Shown: positions 59,380 through 64,000 of the stretch, piece after piece | Layout of the letters: each line of letters begins with the position of its first letter | Position numbering within the stretch: the first letter of the stretch is position 1 | NCBI GenBank assembly: GCA_965178125.1 | Contig: OZ237747.1 | Location: 1,054,001 to 1,118,000, forward strand | Direction of reading: 5' to 3' | DNA length: 64,000 nucleotides | From: Bilabrum cf. latius | Lineage: Eukaryota > Bigyra: Bicosoecida > Bigyra > Bicosoecida | Program-made: the position numbers and the translations under genes | Notes under the pieces: generated by a model | The model's input: the letters and a program-made list of their open reading frames with translations, nothing else | Database searches by the model: none | What the model was told of the DNA's origin: nothing

Positions 59380-60377
59380 TGACCCCTTAATCTCCAAAAC
59401 CCCTGCGTGGATCTACCGAGTTCCTCGATTACGACATCTGCATGGAGGGAAACGTATACTCTATTGGAATCTTTTCACCCGTCAGGGTCAAGCGCCATCC
59501 GGATTCCGGATTGCGTTACAGGAGCCCAATTTGGATCCCGATCCGGATAAGGGGTATCTACTGGATTTTATACCGAGCAACGATCTCATGGAAAGCATTG
59601 GAATACTGATCACCTTGATATTACGGGCGTTCATACTACTCTTTCCTAAGCAAAACCTTTCGAATCGTCGGTGAACCATCCGGTTACTTTGGCCATACAG
59701 TCACAACTTGCAACTCTAAGCCTACCATACAATAGTATGCATACCACCCTGGCTTCTATGGTCGCTAGCATTGTATGCTACCACTCGCTGACCTTGCTGC
59801 CCCCTGTTTCGGGTCCTTAGTGATCAACAAAGAGGCTTCTTACCACATGTTGTACACAGCACCACGGAGACCTAGTTTTCGAGCCCGCTGCCAGTGTCTC
59901 TATCACCCTCAACCAGCCAATGAAGGGCTTCTCAATACCTTTGAAGTTCGAAGTGAGCGCACAGAAGCATCTGATCGTACATGTCGTGTCGATCCTGCCA
60001 TCAGGTGGATCTTGGTAGCTTGCGGAACTTCCGTGATATTGTGCGCGGCGACAAGCCGCACAATTCTTTGCAGGCGAGACTGCAGCATAGTTGATCAGCT
60101 GAAGCGTTCAAAGGCCTCACTAGTGTTTTATCTTGTATTGACATTTCACGCAGATTTAGTAGTGTGCAGTCAGCCGGTTTGCTGCTAATCATCGCTTTTA
60201 CAGAGTAGTCGTTCGACTGTCTCCTGCAGTAATCCGCGCAAGGGCTCTTACAAAGATCGAGATCACAGCTCATTCATTTAAGTCGGTGATTCTCGGTTTG
60301 AAGACACGGATATAGTTCGTAGGTTGATTCAACAGCTCGGGACAACAGCTCGATTCTACGACTGTAGTGCTACTGTA
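59380..60377. other. Spacer before the membrane-protein gene
   Basis: Contains only the weak ORF at 59775-60188 listed separately. A GATCC/CCGGAT-rich stretch lies at 59513-59547. No RNA gene or element is recognised. Confidence 0.35.
59775..60188 (+). CDS. Hypothetical 137-residue protein or exon
   Basis: ATG 59775 to TAA 60186-60188 is open, with a Cys-rich, hydrophobic C-terminal half (WILVACGTSVILCAATSRTI) that could span a membrane. It contains no TAG codon, unlike its neighbours. It may be an independent small gene, a 5' exon of the downstream membrane protein, or a chance frame. I recognise no family. Confidence 0.3.
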   Translation: MLPLADLAAPCFGSLVINKEASYHMLYTAPRRPSFRARCQCLYHPQPANEGLLNTFEVRSERTEASDRTCRVDPAIRWILVACGTSVILCAATSRTILCRRDCSIVDQLKRSKASLVFYLVLTFHADLVVCSQPVCC

Positions 60378-63377
60378 ATGACCAGAGCAACAAAAAGCGA
60401 ACCTGGATACGCAGTGCGAGTGATTTGCTTTTTGGCAATCATATTAGCCGTGTTCTCGGTAATATCACTACCGAGCCAAGGATTGATCGTGCAAAAATCT
60501 CAGTAGGATACACTGCAGACTTTCTGCGTTCCCGGAATCAAGAGATGGTTGGTCATGAAAACTAGCCACAGTAACGCAACCTGGCACCTACGTTTCGTAG
60601 AGAGAACTGACTTTGGGTTCTTGTTTGCGAGAGCCCTGGTGAATTCAAGCGCTGAGGCGCATCGCTTGGTCAGGGATTCATCGAGCAGCCTTGCCGAGCA
60701 CGTATACCGTGCTACAGGTGGCAACATCAATATATATGGTTCAGAACTTGGAAATCTATCTGTGTGGATATATCCGGTACCTCAGTATGACGGAGAGCAC
60801 GTGTCTATTGTGGGTAGCGAAGCAGGACAGCTGAGATGCGAAGAGCTGCCAGTGTGCTTAAATTATGACCGCATCGAGACTTGCTCCGAAGTAAAAGGTG
60901 CCCGTGAAAATAGTTGGGTAGAAACGTCGGGCATGATGCGTACTTTAGCCGTAGGCGCTGCACTCTAGTCGATTCCAACGCTGCTCGGTGTTCTCGTTGC
61001 GCTGGCAGCACACCGCCGCAGTAATTCTTGCAGGGCGAATGCAACGTCCTGCGAAACTCGTTGCGAGTATGCAGTGGTATTTGTCCTTCATATATGTGCC
61101 ATGAGTGGTGTTGTATGGTCGTACGCACATGTGCCTCGTCTTTGGACCCGCAACCATGCTGTGGCATGGTAGCATATGTCCTTTATTGAGTTCCAATGGC
61201 TACTCGCCAGCGCTACCCCCGATCTCCACGTCAATTTGTTCCTGTTTTTGTTCCAACGGACCGGCATGCTCGCAACGACACCAGTGCAGGTGGCATTACT
61301 GCTGTACTCATTGGGCCCATGCATGCAAGGCAGTAGCTGCTATTCTAGCATTCGCGCAAGTTGCGAGGACAATGAGGAGACTAGTGCGCAGCATCCATGT
61401 GCCAGCATTAGCAGCATGAAGCGCGAGCTTAGCAGCGAACTCTAGACCCCACTGCTACACACGTAGTACGCAACACTGCCAAACGCTCGGCTTGGTGCGT
61501 CCTGTCCGTCCACTGCAGAGATGGGATCCAAATCGCGGCGGCACGGTGCTTAGGCCCGCACATGGGATACACGGCTGCGTGGCTATGATATAGAGCAAGG
61601 TAAATAGGGCTATAGCATTTGCCACGTCCAAATATATGGAGATGAACAGCGTGGCGCTGCCGGTGTACCTAACCTTGTGACAAACCAGACAGCAGAGCGA
61701 GGCCGGATCAACGGTGTGTCGTTCAGTGGAGAATCTCGCAGTTGGTTTGGATCTATTTTCTCAGATGCTACTTTATTTGACTGTCGTTCGGATGAAACTG
61801 ACTCCGCTTCAGATTTGGATTCTTTGACATCCTTTGCGGAGCTGGAGCTGGAGCCGGATGCGGCGCGGTGGATGCGGCCTAGAGCGGCTACAATCAATCC
61901 GCAAACACGGAAAAGAGCAGATTACTACTCAAGCTAGTAGGCGCATACTCAATCTGATTGTAATAGACCCGTAGCAGGTCAGCTACCAGGAAGGAGCTCC
62001 TCATGCTTGGACGGACGCATTTGCTCACTACTCGATGAGCTGCCAAGCACGGCACCAACGCCAGGATAGCGACTAGCTGCACAAGATTCGGATGAAATTG
62101 ACGTTGAATCAAGGTATTTCACATACTTACAAGCGTCGAGTCCCCTTCCGTCGCTTCTACTTGCCGAATCACAACCCACAGATGAGTCAGACGACGAGAT
62201 GCCTCAGTGGGAAAGGCTCCCAGAGGACCACCCCGACAACGACATCCCGCTGGATGCATGGATACCCCAGCTGGGGATGGCTGTGGGTCAGCGCCAGGAG
62301 GTCGGGGAGGCCACCTGGGGCAATACCGAGTCAGACGGAGATGGCACCGTCACTGTGGTCGACTCCGAGTGCTCTGAGCGAGCATCCGAATTGCTTGGCC
62401 GGGATATACCGCCGCAGAAACCTAGCAAGCCACACACAAGGCCTCGCTCCGCCGAAGTTCTAGATTGGTGCACTCCCCGTGGCAAAGGCATGAATACACG
62501 GCGAGTACGCTACTCGAGCTCCCCTGACCTCGAAGCCGGCGTCGACGGCATGGCCCACGACAGCAGTATCTGCGACGACAGCTCTGTGTTGTCGTTCGGT
62601 AAGGCCCAGCTTCGCAGCGAATGGGACGTCGCTCGAATGGATCCCACCGTGGGTGACCTGCCGCCGGACATATTCGAGCAGGCCTACCGGCATCATGACG
62701 ACCTGCGCGCCTCTGCTGAGAGAGTGACGGACCCTGAAGAAGAGCTGGAGACCCCTGCTGGCAGCATGGCTGAGCAGGGGTGGCTGTTGCGAGAGGACGC
62801 CATGCCGCTGCCTGACGCGCGCGATGTGGGGCCCTCAGCCGCGCTTTCTGCTCATGAGGATATTGCGCATCAGCTTGCGTCTCAGCTAGGACGCGGTATG
62901 TCGCTGGGGGACGACGAGCACGATGATTGGGACGATGATTTCGAAGACGAGTTCGGAATGTCGCCGTGGGCGCTCGACAGGACGCACCTGGCGCATCGTC
63001 CCACTGGCACGCACTCTGGCGCAGTCTCTTCGGCACCTCCCGCAAGGTGGCGAGACTGGCAATCGCAACCAACGAGTGATTCACCTACTACTAGTAGCGG
63101 CGAGGAATTGGTGCAAGATTCGGCCCTGCCATCTCTGCCGGGCTTGTCCGGGAGAGCTGCACTGAGGCCAGCAGAGCACTTCCTGCGTGCCTCCCTCCCG
63201 TCTGGTTTAGCGACAACAGAGCAGAGCAGAGAGAGAGAGCCAGGAGTGCACCCGTAGTAGCAGCGGAGCAGGAGGGATTCCGTTGACTCCGTGCTTGAGT
63301 GGGCAGGGGTTGCAGGCGGGGGGACTGCTCGTGGTGGCGAGTCTGAGCGTGAATCTAGTGGGCAATACGACAACTGA
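60378..63377 (+). CDS. Large multi-pass membrane protein with acidic tail, unknown
   Basis: ATG 60378 to TGA 63375-63377 gives 999 residues with about 12 TAG codons (60504, 60966, 61935 and 63255 among them). A first hydrophobic segment (VICFLAIILAVFSVISL) is followed by a soluble region (about 45-190) with several NxS/T sites. Further hydrophobic stretches are AVGAALQSIPTLLGVLVALAA, YAVVFVLHICAMSGVVW, and LHVNLFLFLF through VALLLYSLG. The C-terminal half (about 400-999) is disordered and acidic, with DDWDDDFEDEF near 62930. The layout suggests an exoplasmic domain, four or five membrane passes and a cytosolic tail. No kinase motif is present, although it sits next to the pseudokinase array and shares its Ser/Gln-rich style. 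The family is not recognised. Confidence 0.65.
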
Positions 63378-63834
63378 CCTGGTGGACCTAGCTGCCGCGA
63401 TGGAGCGGCAGCTTTTCCTAGCCGCTCCCCACTAGGACTCCCCATCGGCCATTACTAAAATCGTCGGTGGAACGAACAAGTGTTGAGTCAAACAGGTCAC
63501 ACATACAGCCCGGAAATGACGCGTTGAACCCGCACAAAGCGTAATGAAATGATATCGCGGTCAGTGCTATCGAATCTGTATTGACGCAGCATCGGCCCGA
63601 GATAGGGTGTACTTTGGTTGCCTGGCTAAACGCACGGGCCCGGTGTGCACCAACGTGCGTCCCACTCGAATAATGTTCGACCAGCGATCGCACGTTTTGT
63701 TTTGGCCTTGGTTACTTTATGCGCTATTCTTTCTGATTGTGTGTATCATGATTTGTCATGACTACCATTAGCACTTCAAAACCCATTTGATTGAACCAGT
63801 AGCACTAGACACAAGTTGCGTGGTTGGATTTCAG
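63378..63834. other. Spacer at right end
   Basis: No gene is recognised. Short minus-strand frames here look like chance. Confidence 0.35.
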
Positions 63835-64000
63835 CGGAAATTGAAAGTGTGGAGACGATTGGAAGAGCAAATTTGGGAGCCTAAATTGATCGAACGGTAT
63901 GATGGAGGGCTGTCGTATGCTGAAGCTCTTGCAGGAAGTAGCAAGGATGCTCATGAGATGATCAGGTCGAATACTATTAGTCTTTGTGATCACATTAAAA
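63835..64000 (+). CDS. Possible partial exon running off the window
   Basis: After an acceptor-like GGATTTCAG (63826-63834) the plus frame is open to the window edge. It encodes a balanced, helix-like sequence (RKLKVWRRLEEQIWEPK, then ERYDGGLSYAEALAG). Composition is unlike the surrounding spacer. No family is recognised, and it is too short to be sure. Confidence 0.3.

Noticed and set aside
400-63377. Widespread pseudogenes or stop-codon readthrough instead of a code change
   Set aside because: Only TAG appears internally, at about 1% of codons, in intact domains, at Gln columns, on both strands and in unrelated families. Pseudogenes would also show TAA/TGA and frameshifts, as locus E does. 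Programmed readthrough would not be needed 12-20 times per gene.
1-64000. tRNA genes, including a suppressor tRNA-Gln(CUA)
   Set aside because: I saw no convincing B-box GGTTCGAATCC context with a cloverleaf outside coding DNA. By-eye search is weak, so absence here is not evidence of absence in the genome.
1-64000. Bacterial or organellar origin of the window
   Set aside because: GT-AG introns, piggyBac, villin and chitin synthases, wide spacing and absence of operons all point to nuclear eukaryotic DNA.

Overview
This window is nuclear DNA of a microbial eukaryote. The genes have spliceosomal GT-AG introns of about 60-470 bp, and the proteins are eukaryotic (villin, chitin synthase, ABC1 kinase, 3CxxC zinc finger, piggyBac transposase). 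The main result is that the standard code does not work here. TAG occurs inside almost every gene and must be read as an amino acid. TAA and TGA are the only terminators. Alignment to conserved motifs gives glutamine: the chitin synthase QRRRW Q, the gelsolin SQDEQG Qs, and CAG/CAA in paralogues. By hand count there are roughly 126 in-frame TAG codons in about 13,200 codons of 12 gene models (close to 1% of codons), with no internal TAA or TGA. This matches the UAG-only Gln code (NCBI table 15 style). Under the standard code the genes look like dozens of unrelated short ORFs. I cannot name the species. The SCP2/ABC1K/beta-lactamase protein recalls plant and algal ABC1K-beta-lactamase fusions, so a protist, possibly algal, is likely.

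Layout: 0.4-7.5 kb holds a divergent pair, an ABHD11-like hydrolase (-) and a giant SCP2-ABC1 kinase-beta-lactamase fusion (+). 7.9-8.8 kb is a zinc-finger gene with seven nearly identical 84-bp repeats and a 3CxxC domain. 9.7-14.2 kb is one 1505-residue disordered protein with 20 TAG codons. 14.7-18.0 kb is a villin. 18.5-20.6 kb is a decayed piggyBac element that uses the same code. 23.4-37.7 kb is a cluster of three chitin synthase paralogues (+,-,+) with shared intron phases. 38.8-59.4 kb is a run of five pseudokinase-like loci with long Ser-rich disordered tails. A, B and C are intact, D carries frameshifts and E is a clear pseudogene. 60.4-63.4 kb is a 999-residue membrane protein of unknown function.

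Function: the chitin synthase cluster points to cell-wall, lorica or thread chitin. The villin bundles actin. The ABC1K fusion and the hydrolase suggest organellar lipid or quinone metabolism. The pseudokinase family has lost catalytic residues (HRD and DFG degenerate), shares C-terminal motifs, and is expanding and decaying in tandem. It looks like a lineage-specific scaffold or regulatory family. Exon ends, TAG positions and frames were worked out by hand. Start codons and 5' exons are the least certain parts.
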